This document shows positions 36,418-44,102 of a DNA stretch of 64,000 nucleotides, one piece after another. Origin of the DNA: Bacteroidia bacterium. Its GTDB lineage: Bacteria > Bacteroidota > Bacteroidia > AKYH767-A > OLB10. The stretch is taken from contig JBAOIA010000011.1 in assembly GCA_037045145.1 (NCBI GenBank), forward strand, positions 1,240,001-1,304,000, written 5' to 3'. The notes beneath the pieces were generated by a model, which was given only the letters and a program-made list of their open reading frames with translations, made no database searches and was not told where the DNA came from. Position 1 is the stretch's first letter; each line of letters starts with the position of its first letter. The translations under genes were made by a program, and so were the position numbers.

Positions 36418-36499
36418 TCTTTAATGGCGTTTTTTTTAAAGCAAGTTTTTTCTGTTTTATCACTTTCGTTTCTTGTTGCATCGTTGTCTTTTTACCATT

Positions 36500-36653
36500 G
36501 CACACAACGAAGAAGGGATTAACGAAGTAAAAAAAAGAAGGGATTAGAAGCAGGCACTTTGATAACGCACTACTGTTTGTTAGAAGCACAACTGTTTGAT
36601 TACCGAACAAAGTCCTTCTTTTTTTTATTTCGTTTAATCTTGATGTTATGCGC
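36500..36653 (-). other. attC-like folded site i
   Basis: The clearest site. Left arm GCACACAAC, spacer GAAGAAGG, GATTAACGAAGTAAAAAAAA then GAAGG; right arm on the minus strand GCGCATAAC, spacer ATCAA, GATTAAACGAAATAAAAAAA then GAAGG. A stem of about 25 bp with one extra A in one arm. The gap between flanking genes (36418-36715) holds nothing else. Confidence 0.78.
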
Positions 36654-36715
36654 AGTTTTGCTGTACGTCACAAGTTCAAATGTATGAAGTGCTCCAATAG
36701 CATTTTACCTTACAA

Positions 36716-37888
36716 TTATTTATGGTTTTCAAATTTTAAGGACCCATCCGAGTTATTTCGTATCAAATAAACTTCATCTGATTTACTCTGTAGTCTTTCG
36801 AAGTTTTCTTGCCAACTGCCAAGTATGGATCCATTTTCTTCTTTTGCAATGGTATATCTCCCGGTACTAAAATTGAAAAACATATAAGGAGGAGTGCTTT
36901 TTGAAGTGAGTTTAGTGCTTACGAAATAGAGTAATAGGGTAGAACCTTTGGGATTTAATTCGGTGAGATAAGTTTTGCCAGGTTTAATTCCGGAGGCGGA
37001 AAAATAAACTTTCTCTTCTGACATTTTAAAAACAATCAGCATTCTGGAATTATTATATTCCATTGTATTAAATAGCACGTCATTGTCAACTTTCCCGTTT
37101 TTTGATAGACCAATATCTCCTGTAGCGTCATTATATAAAAGAAATATAGAATTATTATTCTCTTCAAACTTCACCGGATGATTTGCTTGCTCTTTTATTC
37201 TATTATGTTCTTCATATTCTTTAACAAGTTGAGCTCTTTCTGCTTGATACTTTTTATCGTTTTCCTCAATAATTGCATTGCCAATATCTTGAATACTTTG
37301 ATTTATTGCAGAGCCCGTTTCAGCATTTCTCTTGTTTTCAGCTTCACTTTTTCTTTTTAATTCCGCCTCCTGGTTTATCTTTTGTTGACGTAGTTCTTGC
37401 TCTCTTTTTATTTGTTCTTGTTCCTGTTTTTCTTTTTGTATCTGTTGTTGTGTTTTGGGAGTATCCTTTTTTTCGTAAGTAATATTACTAACACCATTAG
37501 AATGGCTAACACCTCCACCAAGTATGTCTTTACAATCACTGTTTTGCAACTTGACTAATCTCATATTGCTTACAATATTATTATCGCTATGAAACCACTT
37601 GCCTGCATTGTCATCAATGCCACCATTGCTCGCTAAAGTATAAGCCGACATTGGTACTGTATGTTGTTTTCCATCCAGTGAAACTTCAAATTCAACAGAA
37701 ACAAGACAAAAAGTGCTTTGTGTATTGTTGCGAAATCTGATTCTACTTGAAGCACCGCTTTGAGTTGCAAATTTGAATGAAACTTGAACTCCGCTATTCT
37801 GAACATCTTCCCAACCCGTCCATTGCTGACAGTAAGAGTTATTAATTATACTCAATGAGAAGAAAATGATTAAAAGAATTTTTTTCAT
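36716..37888 (-). CDS. Secreted protein with Glu/Gln-rich coiled coil, unknown function
   Basis: 390 residues. Signal peptide MKKILLIIFFSLSIINNSYC, cleaved after about residue 20 (before QQW), so probably periplasmic or outer-membrane; a lipobox is not convincing. A beta-rich domain (22-140, QWTGWEDVQNSGVQVSFKF) is followed by a charged, Glu/Gln/Lys coiled coil (145-240) and a second beta domain (245-385). No family recognised. It starts 43 bp after the lipoprotein gene 37932 ends, so they form a two-gene block. Confidence 0.72.
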   Translation of the reverse strand: MKKILLIIFFSLSIINNSYCQQWTGWEDVQNSGVQVSFKFATQSGASSRIRFRNNTQSTFCLVSVEFEVSLDGKQHTVPMSAYTLASNGGIDDNAGKWFHSDNNIVSNMRLVKLQNSDCKDILGGGVSHSNGVSNITYEKKDTPKTQQQIQKEKQEQEQIKREQELRQQKINQEAELKRKSEAENKRNAETGSAINQSIQDIGNAIIEENDKKYQAERAQLVKEYEEHNRIKEQANHPVKFEENNNSIFLLYNDATGDIGLSKNGKVDNDVLFNTMEYNNSRMLIVFKMSEEKVYFSASGIKPGKTYLTELNPKGSTLLLYFVSTKLTSKSTPPYMFFNFSTGRYTIAKEENGSILGSWQENFERLQSKSDEVYLIRNNSDGSLKFENHK

Positions 37889-37931
37889 AATAGTTTATTT
37901 TAATTGTTCCGTTTATTTAAAATTTAAATTA

Positions 37932-38738
37932 CTAATTTTTTGTTCCTGAAAACTCCAAATGGTCAATAGTTTGATAAGTGTACAAAGTACCTAAAGGGTT
38001 ATAACCATATACATAAGGCAACTGAATTAGACATGCGCTCGTAGTCATATAAATTGTGTTAGGAGTTCCGCCAGAAAAAGAAAAATATTTTGTTGAAACA
38101 TTATAAGTACCACCGTAAAAGGAAATAACATTTCCATTTTTTGTTATTGGGGTGTTTGTATAAAATATTGAAGGAAATGCACTACTTGAATATTGAAGGG
38201 TTATTGTATCGTCTGCAATTTTGTTTATATTCAAAGTTGTTGCTCCAATTTGTAAGTAACTTGAATAAGGAAATGTAGTACATGCAGAGTTTGTGCCTAA
38301 ATTTATTTGACCAGGAAGATACTGACCGTTCCCTGAATAATTACCCTGCATCAAATCTGCATTTGATGTAGTTGTTGATGTAGTCGTGCCAAGGTCAACT
38401 TTTTTACACTCATTTATTCCAACGGTTATGCTGCCTGACCATGACTGTGAGCCTTGGGATGCGGTGTAAGGGTAGGTTCCTGCTTTAAGATTAAACGTTG
38501 CATTTCCAGTTTCTCCACATGCCGGTGAACCACTAAAATAGTATATGGAAATGTTTTTTGTTTCTCCATTACAAGTTACTGTAATACCAGAGGCAGGTAT
38601 AAAGACCGAACTCCAAAATATAATATGTGTATCAGTATCTGCCACAGGTGTTGGAGTAGAATCGTTGTCAGATTTTTTGCATTGGCTTAGTGCGAATACA
38701 ACTAAAATTAATAGAATGACTGTTGAAAGTTTTTTCAT
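37932..38738 (-). CDS. Lipoprotein of unknown function
   Basis: 268 residues. Lipoprotein signal MKKLSTVILLILVVFALSQC followed by KKSDNDSTPTP, a charged/Pro linker typical of Bacteroidota lipoproteins. The mature part is Ser/Thr-rich and beta, with paired segments ITVTCNGETKNISIYYFSG and NLKAGTYPYTASQGSQSWSG suggesting an immunoglobulin-like first domain. The rest is unassigned. It precedes the secreted coiled-coil gene on the same strand. Confidence 0.75.
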   Translation of the reverse strand: MKKLSTVILLILVVFALSQCKKSDNDSTPTPVADTDTHIIFWSSVFIPASGITVTCNGETKNISIYYFSGSPACGETGNATFNLKAGTYPYTASQGSQSWSGSITVGINECKKVDLGTTTSTTTSNADLMQGNYSGNGQYLPGQINLGTNSACTTFPYSSYLQIGATTLNINKIADDTITLQYSSSAFPSIFYTNTPITKNGNVISFYGGTYNVSTKYFSFSGGTPNTIYMTTSACLIQLPYVYGYNPLGTLYTYQTIDHLEFSGTKN

Positions 38739-38928
38739 TTTGTTTATTTATTAAGTGTTTGAGATAATTTAAGAAGAATTGTAAATACTGTAGTCTGTTT
38801 GAAGTTAGTAGTGTCGTTTGTTCGGAGCGTTAAAATTGCGCATAACGTCAGTCTGTAAAAAAAATATTTTTTCAGCATTTACAAATGTAAATTAATTTCA
38901 ATAATTTTAATAGGAAAATGAACAAAAA

Positions 38929-39040
38929 ATGCCTCAAATACAAGGTGTCAATCGTGAATAAATCACTTTTTCAAACTTAGAGAGTCAGATAGCAAAAGAC
39001 AATGAGATTCGAATTGTAGATGCTTTTGTTGAAGAGTTTA
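38929..39040 (+). pseudogene. IS1182-type transposase, N-terminal scrap with in-frame stop
   Basis: Translation gives MPQIQGVNRE, a stop, then ITFSNLESQIAKDNEIRIVD and AFVEE, the start of Bacteroidota IS1182-family transposases (Q-G-x-x-R ... DN-x-R-x-IDAFV). It breaks off after about 37 codons at the palindrome. Confidence 0.7.
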
Positions 39041-39041
39041 T

Positions 39042-39084
39042 TTCACCTGTCAGGGGCGCAAAGGAGTGCGACTTGACAGGTGAA
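39042..39084. repeat. Perfect 11-bp palindrome in the loop of site vii
   Basis: TTCACCTGTCA, 21 bases, TGACAGGTGAA. It stands where hairpin repeat D stands in site vi, right after the transposase scrap. Confidence 0.8.
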
Positions 39085-39123
39085 GTCATGTGCTACTGTT
39101 TGTTCGGAGTTCGTCTGTATGAG

Positions 39124-39963
39124 TTATGCGATGTCACTAAATAAAGTGTTTCCTATTTCCTCCAACATTAGTAACGCTTTTGCCATTCCTTCTAAAGAAT
39201 AATCAATGTGTTTTTTATAATAGTCAGGTAGTGCTTCTCTTTCTGCTTGAATTTTTTCCATTGCTTCTCTGTCATTTGAACCTTTTTCTAAATGCTGATA
39301 TTTAAAGTCCGTTTCAATTGTTGTGTAATGCACAACTTGTTTTCGCCTGTCATTTACTTCCTTATATTCAGTTCTTCTAAAGTTGTCAAGCCAAATATAA
39401 TTTTCATTTGAATGAAATTGAGGCGGGATAATATCCAATGCTGTGGTAAAGAAAACTCGGGTTGAGTTAATTTTATCTGGGAAAAAAGCTGCTATCATGT
39501 CTCCAATTCTGTCCCAAAAATTATAAACGCATTGACTGGCTATATCTCCAAACATTCCGTAACGCTTTCCATAGTGGTTTTGATAATTAGGATAAACCAT
39601 TCTACCGCTAAAATATGCAGCATCATCCAAAGGATTGTTGATATAAGGTTTATATACATAAAGCGATCCAGTAAAATAGAGTATCTCTTCTGAACAAAAG
39701 AGTATATCATCAAAGTTTTTTGAAAAGTAATAACGATTGGAATACTTTAAAGAACATTTACGAGTTGCCTCACTGTGCCACATTAAAAGGTTTCGTCCTT
39801 GTAACCTATACTCACGATTAAGCCCTGTCAAACTTGTCAATCCATGTTCGTCATACATTTTTTGATGGAGTTTGTGAAATTCCCAAATTATTTCATCCGG
39901 GCTAACTGTTGTTTGGTCTGTTATTTCCTGCATAAAGTTTCTACCAAAGTTATTGTTTTTCAT
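39124..39963 (-). CDS. HEPN-like helical protein (Cthe_2314-type)
   Basis: 279 residues, soluble. The region YNFWDRIGDMIAAFF (148-161) and RRTEYKEVNDRRKQVVHYTT (196-215) fit the HEPN fold, with Arg206/Arg207 and His212 in the place of the R-x4-6-H ribonuclease motif. Related Cthe_2314-like HEPN proteins are thought to belong to toxin or defence contexts. If active it would cut RNA. Its start overlaps the stop of a small membrane protein gene by 4 bp, so the two are coupled and may form a toxin/partner pair, though the partner does not look like a usual antitoxin. Confidence 0.6.
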   Translation of the reverse strand: MKNNNFGRNFMQEITDQTTVSPDEIIWEFHKLHQKMYDEHGLTSLTGLNREYRLQGRNLLMWHSEATRKCSLKYSNRYYFSKNFDDILFCSEEILYFTGSLYVYKPYINNPLDDAAYFSGRMVYPNYQNHYGKRYGMFGDIASQCVYNFWDRIGDMIAAFFPDKINSTRVFFTTALDIIPPQFHSNENYIWLDNFRRTEYKEVNDRRKQVVHYTTIETDFKYQHLEKGSNDREAMEKIQAEREALPDYYKKHIDYSLEGMAKALLMLEEIGNTLFSDIA

Positions 39964-40187
39964 TTCTTGTCCTCCTTAAACCCTGCAAAAATCCATAAGG
40001 CAATTCTTGCAAGTATCCAATAAATTGGAATTCCAAAAATCAATAAACCAAGGAAAGTTTTCTCATCACCGTTATCAAGTGACGCCCCAATCATAGCTAC
40101 CAACAACGGCAGAATAAAACTTGCGGCAATATTCAATCTATAAACTCCCTTAGGAAGTGTTTTAAATGCGCCAAAAAAGTTTTTCAT
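39960..40187 (-). CDS. Small membrane protein (two helices)
   Basis: 75 residues: a basic start, helix about 19-36 (IAASFILPLLVAMIGASL), a short charged loop NGDEKTFL, helix about 46-70 (GLLIFGIPIYWILARIALWIFAGF) and a basic tail. No family recognised. It overlaps the HEPN-like gene by 4 bp and is the first gene after the recombinase remnant at 40.3 kb. Confidence 0.65.
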   Translation of the reverse strand: MKNFFGAFKTLPKGVYRLNIAASFILPLLVAMIGASLDNGDEKTFLGLLIFGIPIYWILARIALWIFAGFKEDKK

Positions 40188-40244
40188 AACTATATTTTTA
40201 AGTTAGTTTCTTGCAGAATGTTTCTGGTTAGCACTGCCGCCAAG

Positions 40245-40262
40245 CATGACGCATAACATTCA
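40245..40262. other. Lone attC-type box, candidate attI-like site
   Basis: GCATAACATT on plus, GTTATGCGTCATGC on minus, preceded by CCAAGCATGAC. The same CCAAGCATGACGCATAAC string occurs at 29551-29566, at the left box of site iii. No convincing second arm. It lies 70 bp from the recombinase remnant. Confidence 0.4.
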
Positions 40263-40332
40263 TATATAAGAAGTTTTTTTACTGTTGATTGCTGCATATT
40301 TACTCTATATTGAAATATTCGGAAGGTGGTAG

Positions 40333-40452
40333 TTTGTCTAAAGGGCTTTGTATTTTACTGATATGTTTTTTGCTTACATGTGTGTAAATCATTGTAGTAC
40401 GAAGGCTGTTTTGTCTCAACAAGTCTTTAATGGCAAGTTGATGTATATCGTT
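40333..40452 (-). pseudogene. Tyrosine recombinase, C-terminal remnant
   Basis: In an open frame of 108 codons (40300-40626) only this part is recognisable: NDIHQLAIKDLLRQNSLRTT followed by MIYTHVSKKHISKIQSPLDK, the end of a tyrosine recombinase with the nucleophile Tyr in TTMIYTHV. The catalytic Arg and the H-x-x-R motif are missing, and LLRQNS stands where LLGHxS is expected, so it is dead. It points along the array (minus strand) and ends next to the lone attC-type box. Confidence 0.75.
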
Positions 40453-40682
40453 ATTTCTAACCACTTGCATGGTTTCTTTTGTTGCCGGTGTTGTTGTAGC
40501 TTGTTGTATCATAGCGGTCATAATTTTAAAACTTACAGTGGAACTAAAGTGTTTTTTAAACCTGCTAACATTTAGGGTAAAGATTAAATGATGCTGTAAA
40601 CTTAAGAATTTATTTCTAAATATCAAATAAAAAGAAACATTTTCCGGTTTGTTGTCCCCAAAGTTGAACCGGGCATAAACAA

Positions 40683-40711
40683 AAAAAGCCGCCCTTTGGG
40701 GCAGCTTTTTA
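40683..40711 (-). terminator. Rho-independent terminator of atpD-atpC
   Basis: On the minus strand AAAAAGCTGCCCC, AAA, GGGCGGCTTTTTTT: stem with one bulge and a T-run, 20 bp after the atpC stop codon. Confidence 0.85.
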
Positions 40712-40730
40712 CCAATGAGGAATAATTTTA

Positions 40731-40970
40731 TTAAACAGACTCAGCCAAAACAACAACTTTGTTTTTAAGCATTTCCACAACACCACCTTTAACATTAAAC
40801 TCAAGTGTTTCTTTAGCGGTTTTTACTTTTACCTTGCCTTTACCCAATGTAGAGATAATGGGTGCATGGTTGTTGAGCATCTGAAATTTACCATCAGCAC
40901 CCGGAACGGATACAGACGTTACTTCGCCTTCAAACACTTTTTTATCGGGAGTTATAATTTCTAAAAACAT
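40731..40970 (-). CDS. atpC: F1 ATP synthase epsilon subunit (short form)
   Basis: 79 residues: only the N-terminal beta-sandwich (MFLEIITPDKKVFEGEVTSV ... GADGKFQMLNNHAPII). The C-terminal helical hairpin that inhibits ATP hydrolysis in E. coli is absent, as is usual in Bacteroidota, so inhibition by this subunit is not expected. It follows atpD by 85 bp. The other ATP synthase subunits are elsewhere, also common in this phylum. Confidence 0.95.
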   Translation of the reverse strand: MFLEIITPDKKVFEGEVTSVSVPGADGKFQMLNNHAPIISTLGKGKVKVKTAKETLEFNVKGGVVEMLKNKVVVLAESV

Positions 40971-41055
40971 TTTTAATTTAATAATTAGTTAATCCGAAAA
41001 ATTTGAAAATGAAAACAAATTCATTATCAAATTATCATATTTTCAAATTGATTAT

Positions 41056-42558
41056 TTATTTAGCTTCAGCTAAAAGTTTTTTACCTTTTTCGATAGCATC
41101 GTCAATAGTACCTACTAAGTTAAATGCTGCCTCAGGATACTCATCTACTTCACCATTCATAATCATGTTAAATCCTTTGATGGTTTCTTCAATAGGCACC
41201 AGCACCCCTTTTAGTCCGGTAAACTGCTCTGCTACGTGGAAAGGCTGCGACAAGAAACGTTGTACCCTTCTTGCACGGTGCACAGCCATTTTATCTTCGT
41301 CACTCAACTCGTCCATACCTAAGATGGCAATAATATCTTGCAATTCTTTATAACGTTGCAATAGTTGTTTTACTTTTTGTGCAGTTTCATAATGTTCTTT
41401 ACCTACTACATCTTCAGAAAGAATTCTTGAGGTAGAGTCCAGAGGGTCAACAGCAGGGTAGATACCCAACTCTGCAATTTTACGGCTCAATACCGTTGTT
41501 GCATCAAGGTGGGCAAATGTTGTAGCCGGAGCAGGGTCGGTCAAGTCATCGGCAGGTACATATACAGCCTGTACAGAGGTGATAGATCCACGTTTTGTTG
41601 AGGTAATACGCTCTTGCATCAGACCCATTTCTGTGGCAAGTGTAGGCTGATAACCTACGGCAGAAGGCATACGACCCAAAAGTGCCGATACCTCAGAACC
41701 TGCCTGAGTGAAACGGAAAATGTTGTCAATAAAGAAAAGAATATCGCGGCCACTGCCTGTACCATCACCATCGCGGAAATGCTCTGCAACGGTTAGTCCT
41801 GATAGTGCAACACGGGCACGTGCTCCGGGAGGCTCATTCATCTGACCGAAAACCAAGGTTGCTTTTGAGTCGGTAAGTTTGTTATAATCTACCTTACTCA
41901 AATCCCATCCGCCTTGTTCCATGCTATGTTTAAAATCGTCACCGTAGTTAATAACGCCCGATTCAATGAACTCACGTAACAAATCATTCCCTTCGCGAGT
42001 ACGTTCACCCACACCGGCAAAAACAGAAAGTCCGCTATAGGCTTTGGCAATGTTGTTTACCAATTCCATAATCAATACGGTTTTACCTACACCGGCACCA
42101 CCGAACAGACCAATTTTTCCACCTTTACTGTAGGGTTCCAAAAGGTCAATAACTTTGATACCTGTAAACAAAACCTCAGAGGCAGTAGATAGGTCTTCAA
42201 ACTTTGGTGCTTCGCGGTGAATAGGTAAGCCTTTATCTTTTGAAACGGCTTTCATACCGTCAACAGCATCGCCAACAACGTTAAACAAACGGCCTTTGAT
42301 GGCATCGCCCGTAGGCATTTTAATGGCATCGCCTGTGGCAACCACGTCCATTCCTCTTACCAGACCATCGGTGGCATCCATAGAGATGGCACGTACAGTG
42401 TCTTCGCCAATATGTTGCTGGCACTCTAAAATTACACTTGTTCCGTCAGGGCGTTTAATTTCCAAAGCCTCCATAATGTTTGGAAGTTTAGTGTTTTCGC
42501 CTTCAAATGATACGTCAACAACGGGTCCGATGACCTGGGTTATTTTACCTTTATTCAT
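41056..42558 (-). CDS. atpD: F1 ATP synthase beta subunit
   Basis: 500 residues, full length. Walker A GGAGVGKT, ALSGLTVAEHFRDGDGTGSGRD and SALLGRMPSAVGYQPTLATEM are all typical. It is the catalytic subunit of the F1 head in the cytoplasm. The insert VSKDKGLPIHREAPKFEDLS and the KVDYNKLTDSKATL stretch are Bacteroidota-like. It is transcribed with atpC. Confidence 0.98.
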   Translation of the reverse strand: MNKGKITQVIGPVVDVSFEGENTKLPNIMEALEIKRPDGTSVILECQQHIGEDTVRAISMDATDGLVRGMDVVATGDAIKMPTGDAIKGRLFNVVGDAVDGMKAVSKDKGLPIHREAPKFEDLSTASEVLFTGIKVIDLLEPYSKGGKIGLFGGAGVGKTVLIMELVNNIAKAYSGLSVFAGVGERTREGNDLLREFIESGVINYGDDFKHSMEQGGWDLSKVDYNKLTDSKATLVFGQMNEPPGARARVALSGLTVAEHFRDGDGTGSGRDILFFIDNIFRFTQAGSEVSALLGRMPSAVGYQPTLATEMGLMQERITSTKRGSITSVQAVYVPADDLTDPAPATTFAHLDATTVLSRKIAELGIYPAVDPLDSTSRILSEDVVGKEHYETAQKVKQLLQRYKELQDIIAILGMDELSDEDKMAVHRARRVQRFLSQPFHVAEQFTGLKGVLVPIEETIKGFNMIMNGEVDEYPEAAFNLVGTIDDAIEKGKKLLAEAK

Positions 42559-42691
42559 GAATGATACTTTTATTCGTTCTGAAATCTTATTTTTTCAAGG
42601 CGCGAAATTAATATTAATTTTCATTGCTTCATCAAATTGAAGGGAATGTTGTTAACAGTTATGTAATCTGCTGATGTTTAATGAATAGCAT

Positions 42692-42725
42692 AAAAAATGC
42701 GCAACCCTCAGCAAGAGTTGCGCAT
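42692..42725 (-). terminator. Rho-independent terminator of the sigma factor gene
   Basis: ATGCGCAAC / GTTGCGCAT perfect 9-bp stem, 11-base loop, with T6 on the minus strand. It lies between the sigma gene stop (42763) and atpD. Confidence 0.88.
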
Positions 42726-42762
42726 AAACTGAATAGTACTAATTTGGACTCTTTTAACTATT

Positions 42763-43629
42763 TCAGCACAGGTGTGCTTTCAGGATGTCAGCGGTCTTTT
42801 TGTTTTTAAGTTTTTTTATGGCTTTGTCTCTTACCTGACGCACCCTTTCACGTGTAATATCCAGTCTGTCTGCAATCTGTTCTACGGAATATTGATCATC
42901 ATACTCAATGCCAAAATACATTTTAACAACCTGACGTTCGCGGGGTTTTAGTTGTTTTAAAGTTAACATTAAATCGTGCTTTACCGATTCATTACTCAGG
43001 TTAAAATCTACGGGTTGGTTAGAGGGGTCGCAGTATAATTCGTGTAAGGATGAAGAATCATCGTCATGGCTAACCGGTGAATCCAACGAAACGGGAAACA
43101 TATTTACAGCCATGGCTTCCTTTACTGCCTGTGGTGATGTTTTCATTGCTTCGGCCAGTTCCTGCAAACTCATTTCACGGCCATTGCTTTGTTCAAATTC
43201 ACACTGTAGTTTTTTTATTTTAGAGTATTGTGAAACCTGATTGAAAGGCAGCCGCACCAAACGCACTTTCTCTACTAAGGCAATCATAATGGTTTGGCGA
43301 ATCCACCACACAGCATACGATATAAATTTAAATCCTTTGGTAGAGTCAAATCGTTGTGCTGCTTTAATCAGGCCTATGTTGCCTTCATTAATAAGGTCTT
43401 CTAATGTCAACCCTTGATTTTGATATTGTTTGGCAACGCTAACCACAAAACGAAGGTTGGATTTAATGAGTTTGTTCATTGCCGACTGATCACCGGTTTT
43501 TATACGTCTTGCAAGTTCATCCTCTTCGTTTGGGGTTAATAAATTTTCCTGTGCAATTTCGTTTAGATAGCGTTTCAGACATTCGTTATCACGAGTGGTA
43601 ATGGAATTGGTGATTTTCAGCTGTCGCAT
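42763..43629 (-). CDS. rpoD: Primary sigma factor (RpoD/SigA type, Bacteroidota short form)
   Basis: 288 residues. Regions 1.2-2.4 (NEEDELARRIKTGDQSAMNK; DLINEGNIGLIKAAQRFD; FKFISYAVWWIRQTIM), 3 and 4.2 (ITRERVRQVRDKAIKKLK) are all there; region 1.1 is absent. This 285-290 residue form is the Bacteroidota housekeeping sigma, which reads TTTG / TAnnTTTG promoters. It has its own terminator and a long upstream leader before the oppositely oriented tRNA gene. Confidence 0.95.
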   Translation of the reverse strand: MRQLKITNSITTRDNECLKRYLNEIAQENLLTPNEEDELARRIKTGDQSAMNKLIKSNLRFVVSVAKQYQNQGLTLEDLINEGNIGLIKAAQRFDSTKGFKFISYAVWWIRQTIMIALVEKVRLVRLPFNQVSQYSKIKKLQCEFEQSNGREMSLQELAEAMKTSPQAVKEAMAVNMFPVSLDSPVSHDDDSSSLHELYCDPSNQPVDFNLSNESVKHDLMLTLKQLKPRERQVVKMYFGIEYDDQYSVEQIADRLDITRERVRQVRDKAIKKLKNKKTADILKAHLC

Positions 43630-43892
43630 GGCAATTGGTTTTTAATAGTTATACTTGATTGGGTGATTTTGTTGAAGGCAACAACCTTGCCAAAAAATTC
43701 ATGCAATCCACATTTCTTTTTATTTTCAGGTAGTGATTCTATTCACAAATCATAACGTTAATCGGATAATGATTTTTTATTTTCTTAAAGATTTCTGAAT
43801 GCAAGGGGGCATTTTAAAAGGGTGTTCAATTGTTTTTACTTTTTAAAAAAAAGAGGGGATTTTTTTATTTCAGAAAAGTTCAAAAAAAAATG

Positions 43893-43900
43893 TAGTTTTG
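43893..43900 (+). promoter_or_regulatory. Bacteroidota -7 promoter element for tRNA-Leu / tig
   Basis: TAGTTTTG matches TAnnTTTG. A weak TTTC stands at about -33 (43868). It lies 60 bp upstream of the tRNA gene. Confidence 0.5.
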
Positions 43901-43959
43901 CACGCGTTTTATAAACGGCATTATTGAAAAATAAAAGCTGTAGATGAAATTAGTTCCCA

Positions 43960-44041
43960 GCGCATGTGGCGTAATTGGTAGCCGCACCAGACTTAGGATC
44001 TGGCGGGGAAACCCGTGGGGGTTCGAGTCCCTCCATGCGCA
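43960..44041 (+). tRNA. tRNA-Leu (anticodon UAG)
   Basis: Acceptor arms GCGCATG / CATGCGC pair perfectly. Anticodon stem CCAGA / TCTGG encloses loop CTTAGGA, giving UAG, which reads CUN leucine codons. The long variable arm (GCGGGGAAACCCGT) is the class II mark of tRNA-Leu. T-arm GGGGGTTCGAGTCCCTC region is normal. CCA is not encoded. It lies 61 bp before tig. Confidence 0.96.
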
Positions 44042-44102
44042 CTCAACTGTTAAAGCTGAAGCTGTACAGCTTCAGCTTATTTTATGTAATTAAAAAAGCA
44101 AA

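Larger units (their letters stand above)
38838..39130 (-). other. attC-like folded site vii (boxes conserved, arms weak)
   Basis: Left end GCGCATAACGTCAGTCTGTA; right end on the minus strand CGCATAACTCATACAGACG. The outer boxes match and a short inner arm is partly alike. The 250-bp loop carries an IS1182-type scrap and an 11-bp perfect palindrome. The left 60 bp are homologous to the left end of site vi, including bases outside the box. Confidence 0.5.

Noticed and set aside
22597..36653. Folded sites as simple Rho-independent terminators
   Set aside because: Most have no T-run at the stem base, loops of 60-330 bases are too long, and outer boxes are conserved while stems are not.
22597..39130. 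Folded sites as ordinary IS terminal inverted repeats
   Set aside because: Stems differ between sites and five of the seven enclose no transposase sequence; kept open only for sites vi and vii.
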